A stretch of 64,000 nucleotides of DNA from Rhizobiaceae bacterium (GTDB taxonomy: Bacteria; Pseudomonadota; Alphaproteobacteria; Rhizobiales; Rhizobiaceae). Of the stretch, positions 1 to 8,102 are shown piece by piece. Both the position numbers and the translations under genes were made by a program. The DNA is taken from positions 49,402-113,401 of the forward strand of contig JAMLJA010000017.1 of assembly GCA_023953905.1 (NCBI GenBank). Direction: 5' to 3'. Each line of letters opens with the position of its first letter. Positions within the stretch are counted from its first letter, which is position 1. A model generated the notes under the pieces. The model was not told the DNA's origin, did not search any database, and saw only the letters and a list, made by a program, of their open reading frames with translations.

Positions 1-578
1 TCGTCTGGCGTGACTAGCCACGGGCCGGTCGGCGCAAAAGTGTCGAACCATTTGCCCGCGAGCGCCTGTCCCATGCCGCGATCGATTTGCCAGTAGCGAT
101 CAGTCAGATCGTTCAGGATGCAGAAGCCCGCCATCTTGCTGCGAGCATTGGACGGCTCAACATATTTGCATTTCGTCCCGACAACGATTGCCAGTTCCGC
201 CTCCCAGTCCAGCCGTGACCCGACCTTCGGATAAATGATCGGGTCGGTTGGTCCACTGAGTGCGCTGAGCGGCTTGAAAAAGACGGACGGCTCCTTGTGA
301 AGCCCGACGCTCATTTCTTCTGCATGCTTCTTTTCGTTCAAGCCGCAGCAGACAATCTTGTTCATGCCGACGACACAGGGGCCAAGGCGGAGGCCGTCCG
401 CTGGGCCGGCATCCGGCAGGCTCCAAAGATCGAGAGAAGGAAGTGCCTGAAAAGCCTGGGAGCCCAGTGTTTCGGGGTTGATGTCGCCGAGATGGTCCGA
501 AAGATCACGGACGTGTCCCGACGCATCGATCACGCCAGGCTTATCCTGGCCGGCGGCCCCGAAGCGAACGATCTTCAT
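1..578 (-). CDS. Fumarylacetoacetate hydrolase family protein (3' part beyond window)
   Basis: The gene starts with ATG at 578 and stays open to base 1, so only the first 192 codons are visible. The N-terminus (MKIVRFGAAGQDKPGVID) and the stretch VVGMNKIVCCGLNEKKHAEE are typical of the FAH fold, and SRLDWEAELAIVVG carries the conserved WExEL metal-binding glutamates. Family members hydrolyse or decarboxylate ring-cleavage products such as acylpyruvates and 2-hydroxymuconate-type acids in the cytosol. It lies 60 bp downstream of the ThDP enzyme on the same strand, so the two are probably co-transcribed and may act on consecutive 2-oxo-acid intermediates. The exact substrate cannot be read from the sequence. 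Confidence 0.9.
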   Translation of the reverse strand, partial: MKIVRFGAAGQDKPGVIDASGHVRDLSDHLGDINPETLGSQAFQALPSLDLWSLPDAGPADGLRLGPCVVGMNKIVCCGLNEKKHAEEMSVGLHKEPSVFFKPLSALSGPTDPIIYPKVGSRLDWEAELAIVVGTKCKYVEPSNARSKMAGFCILNDLTDRYWQIDRGMGQALAGKWFDTFAPTGPWLVTPD

Positions 579-638
579 GCGGCACCTTCAGTTTTGGTCT
601 CGGGCATGGCAAAGCGCCACGCGGAAAGGATCCGTCAA

Positions 639-2288
639 TCAGGTTGGCGACACGGTGTAGGGATCGAGAACCAGATCGATCAGGACAGGCCCTTTCCGGG
701 ACGAGATGGCTTCGACGGCGGCCGGTATCTGGTCCTTGTCGGTGACCCGGACGGCATCTGCACCCATGGCTTTCGCAACGGCCGCGAAATCCGGAGGGGC
801 AAGCAGCGAGACCGTGGGATCCATGGATCGCCTCGTGAACTGGATATGCTCGGCGCCATAGCTCCCGTCGTTGCAGACGATGATCACAAGGTCGAGCTTT
901 TCCCGGATTGCCGTACTCAGTTCGGTCAGACCGCTCATCAGGAACCCACCGTCGCCTGTGATCAGCACCGTGGTCTGATCCTGGGCGGCCGTTGCAGCAC
1001 CAATTGCTTCCGACAGACCCAGGCCGATTGAAGCGAAATGCGCGGTGTAGATGAGCTTTTCAGGCGCCGTGACATGGAACGATTTCCAGGCTGAGTGGAT
1101 AAAGCGTCCCAGATCTGTGACGAGCACGCGATCCTTTGGCACCGCGTTTTCGAGGCGGCGCAGCGTCGGGAACAGGTCGATCGTCCCGGGCGCGACTTTC
1201 GTGAAGTCCGGCATTTTGGCATATTCTTCCGCCTGATCCTGAAGGCGTTTGCGCAGGTCATCATCCGTGTTGCCTGACGGCGGGATCTCCGCCTCGTCCA
1301 GGACCTCGATCATGCGCAAGGCAGTACGCTCGGGATCGCCAACAAGCACGATTCCCGGCTCCGTGCGGCGTTCGTTGGGGAGCAGGTCTCCGAGAACCTG
1401 AACCACGCGCTTGCCCTTGAGATAAGCGCCCGTTGCAGTGGTGAGCCAACCAAGACTCGCGCCAAAAGCAACAACGCAATCGGATTGCAGGATGACATCA
1501 ACGGTGAGTGGCGTGCTCAACGTGCCAAACACCCCGAGATTGAACTCCTCACCGTGAAAGAGACCCGAGCCCTTCAGCGTCGTGGCGACGGGAGCTTCAA
1601 GCCGTCTGGCCAGAGCAAGTATCGCGACCCTCGCCTCAGGATTTGTCGCACCGCGTCCTGCCAGAACGATGGGTCGACGCGCCGAGGCGATCATTCCCAA
1701 AGCTTCGTCAAAGTCGGCTCCTTCCGGAACCGCTGCGCGAATATCGGGGACCTGCATGACAGGCGGTGCAATCGCGGGAGCCTTCTCCCATTGCAGGTCG
1801 ACGCGCATGTTCAAAACGACCGGCCGCCGTTCGACAGTTGCCAGACGGAAGGCTCGCGCGAGATCCTGAGTCGCAGTGGAAGGGTTGCGAAGTTCGATGA
1901 AGCCGGCGCCAGTCGCCTTGATCAACTCGCGCTGGTCAACATGCTGAAGGTGCTCGATGTCATTGGGAGGTGTATCACCGCAGAGCACCACGACCGGAAT
2001 GCAGCCTTTCACGCCCTCGACCAGCGCGGTGATGGTGTTCGTCAGACCCGGACCGTGCGTGATCGTCGCCACGCCGGTCTTGCGACTGGCCTGCGCATAG
2101 CCGATGGCCGCCGTAATCGTGGACGCTTCGTGGGCACAGCCGACGTAACGGCCCTTTCCGCTTTTGACGAACGCATCCACCATGAACAGGTTCGCATCGC
2201 CGACCAGCCCGAATATGTGGCTGACCCCATGCGCAACGAGGCTGTCTGCGAGAAGCTCGTGCACGGTCTTTTCAGTGGTCTCGGCCAT
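639..2288 (-). CDS. Thiamine diphosphate-dependent enzyme (acetolactate synthase/benzoylformate decarboxylase family)
   Basis: This is a full-length 549-residue ThDP enzyme. The N-terminal PYR domain has the catalytic glutamate in CAHEAS (E54) and the HGPGLTN loop. The C-terminal PP domain has the ThDP/Mg motif GDG at 445-447 with the partner asparagine at N473 (CND). Enzymes of this fold decarboxylate or ligate 2-oxo acids. No acetolactate synthase small subunit is nearby and the context is catabolic, so a decarboxylase or lyase role is likelier than valine biosynthesis. The ATG at 2288 has GGAG seven bases upstream. It is divergent from the binding-protein gene at 2707 across a 418-bp region with two operator-like palindromes. 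Family is firm; substrate is inferred only in broad terms. Confidence 0.9.
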   Translation of the reverse strand: MAETTEKTVHELLADSLVAHGVSHIFGLVGDANLFMVDAFVKSGKGRYVGCAHEASTITAAIGYAQASRKTGVATITHGPGLTNTITALVEGVKGCIPVVVLCGDTPPNDIEHLQHVDQRELIKATGAGFIELRNPSTATQDLARAFRLATVERRPVVLNMRVDLQWEKAPAIAPPVMQVPDIRAAVPEGADFDEALGMIASARRPIVLAGRGATNPEARVAILALARRLEAPVATTLKGSGLFHGEEFNLGVFGTLSTPLTVDVILQSDCVVAFGASLGWLTTATGAYLKGKRVVQVLGDLLPNERRTEPGIVLVGDPERTALRMIEVLDEAEIPPSGNTDDDLRKRLQDQAEEYAKMPDFTKVAPGTIDLFPTLRRLENAVPKDRVLVTDLGRFIHSAWKSFHVTAPEKLIYTAHFASIGLGLSEAIGAATAAQDQTTVLITGDGGFLMSGLTELSTAIREKLDLVIIVCNDGSYGAEHIQFTRRSMDPTVSLLAPPDFAAVAKAMGADAVRVTDKDQIPAAVEAISSRKGPVLIDLVLDPYTVSPT

Positions 2289-2488
2289 GGTTTGGCTCCG
2301 TTAGGAAAATTCGATCTGGATCACGGAGTTGGCGAACCCAATCCGTTGGCGCAGGTAAAGACACACAGGGCCAAGCTCGTAAGCCGGCCTTTGCGACGAC
2401 CCCACATGGCAGGCTTGGCTACACTTTTGCACCTTACAAACGTCTTTATCGCGTTCCACTTTACCATCCACTTCGGAATTGGTTCTTG

Positions 2489-2507
2489 CCATTACCTTTA
2501 GTGATGG
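2489..2507. promoter_or_regulatory. Operator-like palindrome, copy 1
   Basis: CCATTACCTTTAGTGATGG is a 19-bp dyad, CCATTAC-N5-GTGATGG, with one mismatch in the arms. The same design occurs 97 bp further right at 2586, which makes chance less likely. It lies on the ThDP-gene side of the divergent region. A dimeric repressor or activator is inferred; its identity is unknown. Confidence 0.5.
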
Positions 2508-2585
2508 GAGCGCAAGCCTTGGCATCTCCAACGGGGTTGGGAGATGATTGGTGCCGACGCCTTTCGTGAAATGCTGAGCCGCCTG

Positions 2586-2604
2586 CCATTACCTCTGGTG
2601 ATGG
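2586..2604. promoter_or_regulatory. Operator-like palindrome, copy 2
   Basis: CCATTACCTCTGGTGATGG repeats copy 1 with two changes, both in the central spacer, while the arms are identical. Its right arm falls where a -35 box would lie for the TATAGT element at 2622-2627, a position suited to repression of the plus-strand gene at 2707. Confidence 0.5.
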
Positions 2605-2706
2605 CTGGAACGACAACGGCTATAGTAGGACGGCATCTTAGTGTGGAAACCTTCGATCGGACGATGTGCGACGGGAAACCGCACGAACCAGATGGGAGAG
2701 ACTTCA

Positions 2707-3726
2707 ATGGATACCAATATCAAGCGCAGAACCATGCTCCAGGGCATGGTTGCGAGTGGTGCAGGGCTCATGTTCGGCTCCATGCCAGTTTTTGCGCAAT
2801 CGCCGGGCAAGCTCATTTTCATGGAGCCTTTCGACATGGCTCTGGAATATGTCCACGAACTCAATGGTGTCGTGGGCGGCCATTTCGAGAAGGAAGGTCT
2901 GGACATTGAGATCGCGACCATCCGCGGTACGCCCGTAGCGGCACAGCAAGTCGTCACCGGCTCCGCTTTTACCGCACGCGTCGGTATTCTTGACGTGTTC
3001 CGCGCCGCTGCGGCTCAGAGCGAGCCTGTCTTCTCGGCAGGAACCAGCCTCCATCATGGAATTTTCGTGGTCGTCAGCCGCTCCGGCGATCCGGTCCGCA
3101 CACCGGACGAGCTGAAAGGCAAGACCGTTGGCCTCGCTTCGCTGGGCGGCGGCATGGAAAACGTCCTCAACATGATGCTGGCGGGAGCCGGCGTTCCGAC
3201 GGATTCGGTTAACAAGCAGGCAATCGGTTCGAATGCCGGCAATGTCGAGGTCCTCAAGGCCGGCCGCGTCGACGCATTCCTGGCTACGATCGAAACGTCG
3301 ATCCTGCTCAAGCGCGCGAACGAGCCCGTCGAAATCTGGCCCGCCTCGAAATATGTGCCCCTCCCAGGTGGTGTCATGCTGATGACCCGCAAATTCGCGG
3401 ACGCCAATCGGGAAACGGTCGTGAAGTTCATTCGCGCCATGCGCAATTCCGCCCTCGAGGTGAACAGCGAAGATACCGGCAAGATCCTCGACCGCATCGT
3501 CGCCAAGTATGACATCGTCGCAAATGAAGATCGCGATTTCCGCATAGAAGCGATCAAGGCGTACAACGAGATGGCGATCGTCAACGGATTGGACAACGTC
3601 ATGCGCAACGTTCCCGAGGTGATGAAACTCTCCGCGGAGCTGACGGAGAAAGCCAAGATCGTCGAGGTCCCGAATGTCGAGGATCTTTATTCCAACGAGT
3701 ATTTCGACGAAGCTGTCAAAGGCTGA
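2707..3726 (+). CDS. ABC transporter substrate-binding protein, NMT1/SsuA type
   Basis: The predicted protein has 339 residues. The ATG at 2707 is preferred because it gives an N-terminus with a twin-arginine-like KRRTMLQG stretch, a hydrophobic segment and a cleavage-like PVFAQ, consistent with export to the periplasm. The mature part has the two-lobed pattern of NMT1/THI5-like and sulfonate/taurine binding proteins (ELKGKTVGLASLGGGMENVL, VEVLKAGRVDAFLATIE). No permease or ATPase adjoins it. The matching SsuB/SsuC-type genes lie at 15853-17469, and together they could form one importer for an organic acid or N-heterocycle. A strong intrinsic terminator follows at 3753. The ligand is unknown. 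Confidence 0.88.
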   Translation: MDTNIKRRTMLQGMVASGAGLMFGSMPVFAQSPGKLIFMEPFDMALEYVHELNGVVGGHFEKEGLDIEIATIRGTPVAAQQVVTGSAFTARVGILDVFRAAAAQSEPVFSAGTSLHHGIFVVVSRSGDPVRTPDELKGKTVGLASLGGGMENVLNMMLAGAGVPTDSVNKQAIGSNAGNVEVLKAGRVDAFLATIETSILLKRANEPVEIWPASKYVPLPGGVMLMTRKFADANRETVVKFIRAMRNSALEVNSEDTGKILDRIVAKYDIVANEDRDFRIEAIKAYNEMAIVNGLDNVMRNVPEVMKLSAELTEKAKIVEVPNVEDLYSNEYFDEAVKG

Positions 3727-3752
3727 ACCAAGCCAATCACTGCGTTGATCAT

Positions 3753-3788
3753 CTGCCCGCGCGGTAACGGCGCGGGCAGTTCTTTTTT
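3753..3788 (+). terminator. Rho-independent terminator after the binding-protein gene
   Basis: A perfect 10-bp GC-rich stem (CTGCCCGCGC at 3753-3762, GCGCGGGCAG at 3770-3779) encloses a 7-base loop and is followed by TTCTTTTTT. The T-run directly abuts the AAGGAG ribosome-binding site of the next gene at 3802, so read-through rather than a new promoter may supply that gene. Confidence 0.9.
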
Positions 3789-3801
3789 AAGGAGCGACTG
3801 C

Positions 3802-4266
3802 GTGACCGCGATCCCTTTTCCCTTCACCTACGACACCGTGGAACTTCATCAGATGTCCACGACCCACGGTCGCACGATCACCGACACGGACATCACGTTC
3901 TACATGATGCTCACGGGCGGCTGGCATCCAGTTCACTGTGATCGGGACTTCATGAAGAAGGCCGGTCTTGGCGCGGTTCGGGCGCAAGGCTCGTTCGGCA
4001 TTGCTGTATCGCTAGGCAGTCATCTCGAAAGCTCCGTGCTGGAGGGCTCAGATGAATTCGTGCGCGCGATGGGCGTCGAAAAGTGGGAGTATCTGCGCCC
4101 ACTGGTTTCGGGCGATACCTTCCATCTCGAAGTCGAGATCGTCGGCAAGGACCTGCAGGAAAACGGCCGCGATTATGTCATCTCACGCGAGATTCGCATG
4201 ATCAACCAGAATGGCGACATGCTTCAGCGCGGTATCGCGCAATCCATGTGGCGGCGCGAGGCCTGA
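3802..4266 (+). CDS. MaoC-like hotdog dehydratase, copy A
   Basis: The start is GTG at 3802, set by AAGGAG at 3789-3794 and by alignment with the paralogue at 19868; an upstream ATG at 3745 would lie inside the terminator. The 154-residue protein has a MaoC/hotdog fold with the hydratase-like block FYMMLTGGWHPVHCD (catalytic Asp/His region) and a GSFGIAVSLGSHLE helix. Such proteins hydrate or dehydrate acyl-CoA thioesters. About half of the residues match the second copy by eye. It sits 4 bp upstream of an SDR gene, giving a likely two-gene unit. Role in thioester processing is inferred from family and context. Confidence 0.85.
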   Translation: MTAIPFPFTYDTVELHQMSTTHGRTITDTDITFYMMLTGGWHPVHCDRDFMKKAGLGAVRAQGSFGIAVSLGSHLESSVLEGSDEFVRAMGVEKWEYLRPLVSGDTFHLEVEIVGKDLQENGRDYVISREIRMINQNGDMLQRGIAQSMWRREA

Positions 4267-4270
4267 GGCG

Positions 4271-5059
4271 ATGAAGGGTCTCGACCTTGGCCTTGAAGGC
4301 CGCAGCGCAATCGTCTGTGCGTCCAGCAAGGGGCTCGGCCGCGCCTGTGCGCTGTCCTTGGCGGAGGCAGGTGCAAGCGTGACGATCAATGGTCGTGACC
4401 GGGAAGCCCTGGAGGCAACCGCTGAAGACATTCGCAGCAGAACAGGGGCGAAGGTCGCCGTCGTCCTCGCAGATGTCTCGACGGCCGAAGGACAAGAGGC
4501 ACTGCTGGCAGCCTGCCCGTCGCCCGATATCCTCGTGAACAACAATGGCGGGCCTCGCTATCGCGATTTCCGCGAACTTGATCGCGCCGCCATTATCAAC
4601 GGTGTCGAACAGAACATGATCACGCCGATCGAACTCATCCGCGCGGTGATCGACGGCATGGTCGAGCGGCGGTTTGGGCGCATCGTCAACATCACGTCCG
4701 CTTCGGTCTACGCGCCCGTTCCCGGGCTTGACCTTTCGTCGGGCGCTCGCGCCGGCCTGACAGCCTTCCTGGCAGGCGTCGCCCGCACGGTTGCCGCGAG
4801 CAATGTGACGATCAACCAGATGCTCCCCGGCATCTTCGCCACCGATCGCATGACCGAAAGCATGAATGTCGCGGCGCGAAACCAGAAGCGCGACGTCAAC
4901 GATATCGAGCAGCAGCGATTGGCGAATATTCCCGCCAACCGGTTCGGGGATCCTGCCGAGTTCGGCCGGGTCTGCGCCTTCCTCTGCTCGACTCATGCTT
5001 CATACATCGTCGGGCAGAATATCGTCATCGACGGCGGCGCCTATCAGAGCAGCTTCTGA
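4271..5059 (+). CDS. Short-chain dehydrogenase/reductase-like protein lacking the Tyr-Lys catalytic pair
   Basis: The 262-residue Rossmann-fold protein starts at ATG 4271, 4 bp after the MaoC gene. It keeps a nucleotide-binding turn (ASSKGLGRA, 17-25), an NNNGGP version of NNAG (90-95) and the catalytic-type serine S143 in NITSAS. Thirteen residues on, where SDRs have Tyr-x3-Lys, it has S156-x3-R160 (LSSGARAGL). A subgroup of FabG-like SDRs has this SxxxR pattern. The C-terminal IVIDGG is standard. It may be a reductase with a different mechanism or a non-redox enzyme. It was probably made together with the hotdog protein. Confidence 0.85.
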   Translation: MKGLDLGLEGRSAIVCASSKGLGRACALSLAEAGASVTINGRDREALEATAEDIRSRTGAKVAVVLADVSTAEGQEALLAACPSPDILVNNNGGPRYRDFRELDRAAIINGVEQNMITPIELIRAVIDGMVERRFGRIVNITSASVYAPVPGLDLSSGARAGLTAFLAGVARTVAASNVTINQMLPGIFATDRMTESMNVAARNQKRDVNDIEQQRLANIPANRFGDPAEFGRVCAFLCSTHASYIVGQNIVIDGGAYQSSF

Positions 5060-5081
5060 AGACGCGACGCATGTAGCGGTT

Positions 5082-5714
5082 TCACGGATGTGGCGGGGTG
5101 ATCTGCTGGAACCAGTCGGTCATGCGCGTGTACCAGCCATTGCCGTACATGCGCGCGATAAGGTCCAGCCTGGGCGTGTCGACATAGCATCTGTCGACAT
5201 CCAGAACCGCCTCACGGTTCACGTGCACGCCAACGACCTGTCCCAGGACGAGCGACTGCCCGAGACCGAGGTCTATACTGCGATACAGTTTACACTCGAG
5301 CGCGGCCGGACTGTGTGAGATACGCGGCGTCCGGATGTGACTGGAACTGTGTGTCTCGATCGCGGCGAAGGCTGCCTCGCTTATGCCGCTGGCAAAATTC
5401 ACTGCTGTCTTTGTCATCGCCTCGGCGCTGGAATAGTCCACCAGATTGACGACAAACTCTTCTGTGCGGCGAATATTGACGCCCGTATCCTTGAGGTCGC
5501 CCTCGAAGCGTTCTCCCCCTCCGATGGCGATGGAAATCAACGGCGGCTCCTCGGCCGCGACGTTGAAGAAAGAGAACGGACCGACGTTCAAAGTGTCGTC
5601 CTCATTGAGGGTCGTCACCCAGGCGATGGGCCGTGGAACCACGGTCGCGGTCAGCAGCTTGTGACAATTGTGCCGAGACAGCATTGAGAAGTCGAAGAAG
5701 ACGGAGTCGGTCAC
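5082..5714 (-). CDS. Flavin reductase-like FMN-binding protein, copy A
   Basis: The 210-residue protein has the split-barrel flavin-reductase fold: TVVPRPIAWVTTL near the N-terminus, GPFSFFNVAAEEPPLISI, and NIRRTEEFVVNLV. This is the DIM6/NTAB-type family that binds FMN and in some cases supplies reduced flavin to a monooxygenase; others act directly on small aromatic substrates. No two-component monooxygenase is visible in the window. A paralogue with the same motifs lies at 21370-22008. It is convergent with the SDR gene (22-bp gap). Partner and substrate are unknown. Confidence 0.85.
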   Translation of the reverse strand: MTDSVFFDFSMLSRHNCHKLLTATVVPRPIAWVTTLNEDDTLNVGPFSFFNVAAEEPPLISIAIGGGERFEGDLKDTGVNIRRTEEFVVNLVDYSSAEAMTKTAVNFASGISEAAFAAIETHSSSHIRTPRISHSPAALECKLYRSIDLGLGQSLVLGQVVGVHVNREAVLDVDRCYVDTPRLDLIARMYGNGWYTRMTDWFQQITPPHP

Positions 5715-5813
5715 GCGAGACCCATTGTGTTGGTCTTGACGGCAATTCTGTCGAACGGCAGCGGGCAGATTGCGCGCCGATCTACCCGTCAGTCCGGATA
5801 TATTTCATGGGAC

Positions 5814-5852
5814 GCGATGCCCGGGTCCAGAAGACCGGGCATCGCCTTTTTT
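5814..5852 (+). terminator. Strong hairpin with T-tract on plus strand
   Basis: An 11-bp perfect stem (GCGATGCCCGG 5814-5824, CCGGGCATCGC 5835-5845) with a 10-base loop is followed by six T on the plus strand. The flanking genes at 5082 and 5860 both run on the minus strand, where the hairpin has A residues before it and no T-tail. It could stop plus-strand transcription coming from the SDR unit; its role for the minus-strand genes is unclear. Confidence 0.65.
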
Positions 5853-5859
5853 GCATGCA

Positions 5860-6954
5860 TCAGCGAGCGGAGTACCACTCGAGCCAGCGACGGTTCACGG
5901 CCTCAAGATTTTCTGTCCACCACTCAGGCTCGATCTTGGCCTGCGTGGCGAGATTGGCCGGCGACGTCGGGATCTTTGACTTTATCTCGTCGGACATGAG
6001 GTCATAGGACTTCTTGTTCGGCATGCCGTAGGGGTATTTCTTGACGAACTCGGCCTCGTTTTCGGCCTGAGCCATCCAGGCGATGAGTTTCATCGCGTTC
6101 TCGGCGTTCGGCGCATTCTTCGGAACGATCCAGTAGCTCTGCTGCCATAGTCCGTCGTTCATGGTGTAGTCGAAGGGAAGACCCTTTTCCTTGGCGATGG
6201 TGGAGCGTCCAAGGCTGCCCAGCATCAGATCGACTTCAGAATTCTGCAGCAAGACATCGAACTGGCCGGTATTCTCAACCCAGACGTCGATGTGCGGCTT
6301 GATCTCGTCGAGCTTCTTGAAGGCGCGGTCGACGTCGAGAGGGTAGAGCTTGTCGCGCGGAACGCCATCGGCGAGCAATGCAACCTCGAGAAGCGGACGC
6401 GGATTGGCATAAACCGCGCGGCGTCCCGGGAACTTCTCTACATCCCAGAAATCTGCCCAGTTCTTCGGAGCCGCGTCGCCCTTGAACTTGTCGGTATTCC
6501 ATGTCAGCGCCCAACCGAACGCCACTGATGGGAAGCCGTATTCGTTCAGCGTTTCGGTCAGCAGTTCATCGGCTGGCGCGATCTTGTGAATGAGGTCGTA
6601 GTCGACCTTCTGGATCAGATCATCCTTGGCAGCCATCATCATCATCTGGCCTTCGGCGTCGAGAAGATCCCATTCGACGTTGCCGCTCTGCTCCATCAGT
6701 TTCAGCTTGGCGGCGTCCGGCGTACCGGTCGTGATGACTTCAATTCCCGTGGCTTCGGTAAAGGGCTTGAAGAAGACGTTGGTCTGCGCCTCGACATAGG
6801 AACCGCCCCAGGTCGAGACGACGACGGAACCCGATCCTTTGAGAATCTCGGCGGCTGCCTTTTCGTCCGCGGCGGAGGGGAAAGTGATTCCAAATGCCGT
6901 TGTGGCAAAGACCGTTGCAGCCAGAAGGCTACGGCGGTTGAGTGCATGTTTCAT
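5860..6954 (-). CDS. Extracellular solute-binding protein, PotD/PotF (polyamine-type) family
   Basis: The 364-residue protein has an N-terminal signal sequence (RRSLLAATVFATTAFG, cleavage near SAADE) and then the bacterial type 1 binding-protein pattern SVVVSTWGGSYVEAQ, TWNTDKFKG and WAQQ-type C-terminal lobe segments. It is the last gene of a four-gene importer operon (two permeases, ATPase, binding protein), 23 bp after the ATPase. The ATG at 6954 has GGGAG eight to nine bases upstream. Such systems import polyamines, but related ones carry other cationic or carboxylic compounds. Amidase, malonyl-CoA synthetase and DUF1116 genes upstream suggest a nitrogenous acid or amide. Confidence 0.9.
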   Translation of the reverse strand: MKHALNRRSLLAATVFATTAFGITFPSAADEKAAAEILKGSGSVVVSTWGGSYVEAQTNVFFKPFTEATGIEVITTGTPDAAKLKLMEQSGNVEWDLLDAEGQMMMMAAKDDLIQKVDYDLIHKIAPADELLTETLNEYGFPSVAFGWALTWNTDKFKGDAAPKNWADFWDVEKFPGRRAVYANPRPLLEVALLADGVPRDKLYPLDVDRAFKKLDEIKPHIDVWVENTGQFDVLLQNSEVDLMLGSLGRSTIAKEKGLPFDYTMNDGLWQQSYWIVPKNAPNAENAMKLIAWMAQAENEAEFVKKYPYGMPNKKSYDLMSDEIKSKIPTSPANLATQAKIEPEWWTENLEAVNRRWLEWYSAR

Positions 6955-6977
6955 AGTGGTGCTCCCATTCTCAGTTG

Positions 6978-8102
6978 TTATTCCTGGACCATCAGATGGC
7001 CAAGCTCGGGATCCCAGCCGAACTGCATGATCGTTCCTTCGGCGGGTTCAGTGTTCGTTGTGTTGATATGCTGCACGGACCTGATCTGCCCGAGCGGCGT
7101 ATCGAGAACGATGTGCAGGACGCTGCCACGGTAGCGAGTCTCGACGACCTTGCCCTGCAGCATCGGGAAATCCGGCTGTTGAGGTTCGCCAAAGACAACC
7201 ATTTCCGGTCGCACGCACAAAACAGCCTTGCCGGAAACGTTGCCGGTGACTGGCAGGCGCACGCCGTGTTCGGTCGTGAAAACGCCACTCTCTGCGCTGC
7301 CGCGGATCAGGTTTGCCTCTCCAAAGAAGCCCGCGACAAAGGGATTGGCGGGACGCAGATACAGGTTCTTGGGGGCATCGACCTGTTGCAACCGCCCGTG
7401 ATTCATGACCGCAACGCGGTCCGAAAGGTTCAGCGCCTCTTCCTGGTCGTGGGTGACGTAGATCACCGTCTGTCCGAGCGAGCGCTGCAGGCTGCGAATT
7501 TCGTGCTGCATGTCCACGCGAAGGTTGCGGTCAAGCGCAGCCAGCGGTTCGTCCATCAGCAGAGCACGCGGTTCAAACACGATGGCGCGCGCCAGCGCGA
7601 CACGCTGCTGCTGCCCACCGGAAAGCTGCGAGATACGACGGTCAGCGAACTGCCCCATATGAACGCGGTCCAAGGCCCATGCCACTTTCCGTCTGATCTC
7701 GTCCTGCGACAGGCCACGGACTTCGAGCGGGAATGCCACGTTGCGGCGCACATCGAGATGCGGAAACAGCGCGTAGTTCTGAAAGACCACGCCAATGTTC
7801 CGCTTGTAGGGGGGAATGCGCGAAATGTCCTCGTCACCCAGAAGCAGTCGACCTGAAGTCGGCGACACGAAGCCCGCAATAAGCATGAGCACGGTCGTCT
7901 TGCCCGAGCCACTTGGCCCAAGAATGCTGAGGAACTCGCTTGGCGCGACAGTCAGATCAAATCCATCGACGGCATGCGTGTTGCCATACTTTTTTGAGAG
8001 CTTGTCGAAACTGACGCCGACGCCCCCGCCTACGGTTGGACCGGTGCCTGAATCACCCTTTGCCGATGTCCCGGCGGAGGCTGCGCTCGTCGAGAGTGTC
8101 AT
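6978..8102 (-). CDS. ABC transporter ATP-binding protein, PotA-like
   Basis: The 374-residue ATPase has Walker A GPSGSGKTT, Q-loop VFQNYALFPHL, signature LSGGQQQRVALARA, Walker B LLMDEPLAALD and H-loop YVTHDQEEAL. A C-terminal TOBE-type domain (from about residue 285, with FGEPQQPDFP and VVETRYRGS) is usual for PotA-class importers. The N-terminal 30 residues are low-complexity and rich in Ser/Gly/Thr. Its ATG overlaps the stop of the preceding permease gene (ATGA), so the two are translationally coupled. It energises the importer made by the neighbouring genes. Confidence 0.93.
   Translation of the reverse strand: MTLSTSAASAGTSAKGDSGTGPTVGGGVGVSFDKLSKKYGNTHAVDGFDLTVAPSEFLSILGPSGSGKTTVLMLIAGFVSPTSGRLLLGDEDISRIPPYKRNIGVVFQNYALFPHLDVRRNVAFPLEVRGLSQDEIRRKVAWALDRVHMGQFADRRISQLSGGQQQRVALARAIVFEPRALLMDEPLAALDRNLRVDMQHEIRSLQRSLGQTVIYVTHDQEEALNLSDRVAVMNHGRLQQVDAPKNLYLRPANPFVAGFFGEANLIRGSAESGVFTTEHGVRLPVTGNVSGKAVLCVRPEMVVFGEPQQPDFPMLQGKVVETRYRGSVLHIVLDTPLGQIRSVQHINTTNTEPAEGTIMQFGWDPELGHLMVQE

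Larger units (their letters stand above)
2289..2706. other. Divergent intergenic region, 418 bp
   Basis: There is no convincing gene in this gap between the ThDP gene (minus) and the binding-protein gene (plus). It contains two copies of a 19-bp imperfect palindrome (annotated separately), a small hairpin (CATCTCC at 2523-2529 with GGAGATG at 2540-2546) and a possible plus-strand -10 box TATAGT at 2622-2627 just downstream of the second palindrome. The arrangement suggests a shared promoter-operator region. The start site is inferred. Confidence 0.5.

Noticed and set aside
157..426. Open 89-codon reading frame on the minus strand
   Set aside because: It is inside and out of frame with the fumarylacetoacetate hydrolase gene, whose motifs are clear in the other frame.
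297..1031. Plus-strand 244-codon frame over the FAH and ThDP genes
   Set aside because: It is an antisense shadow of two well-supported genes; no domain was recognised and the composition is that of an antisense frame.
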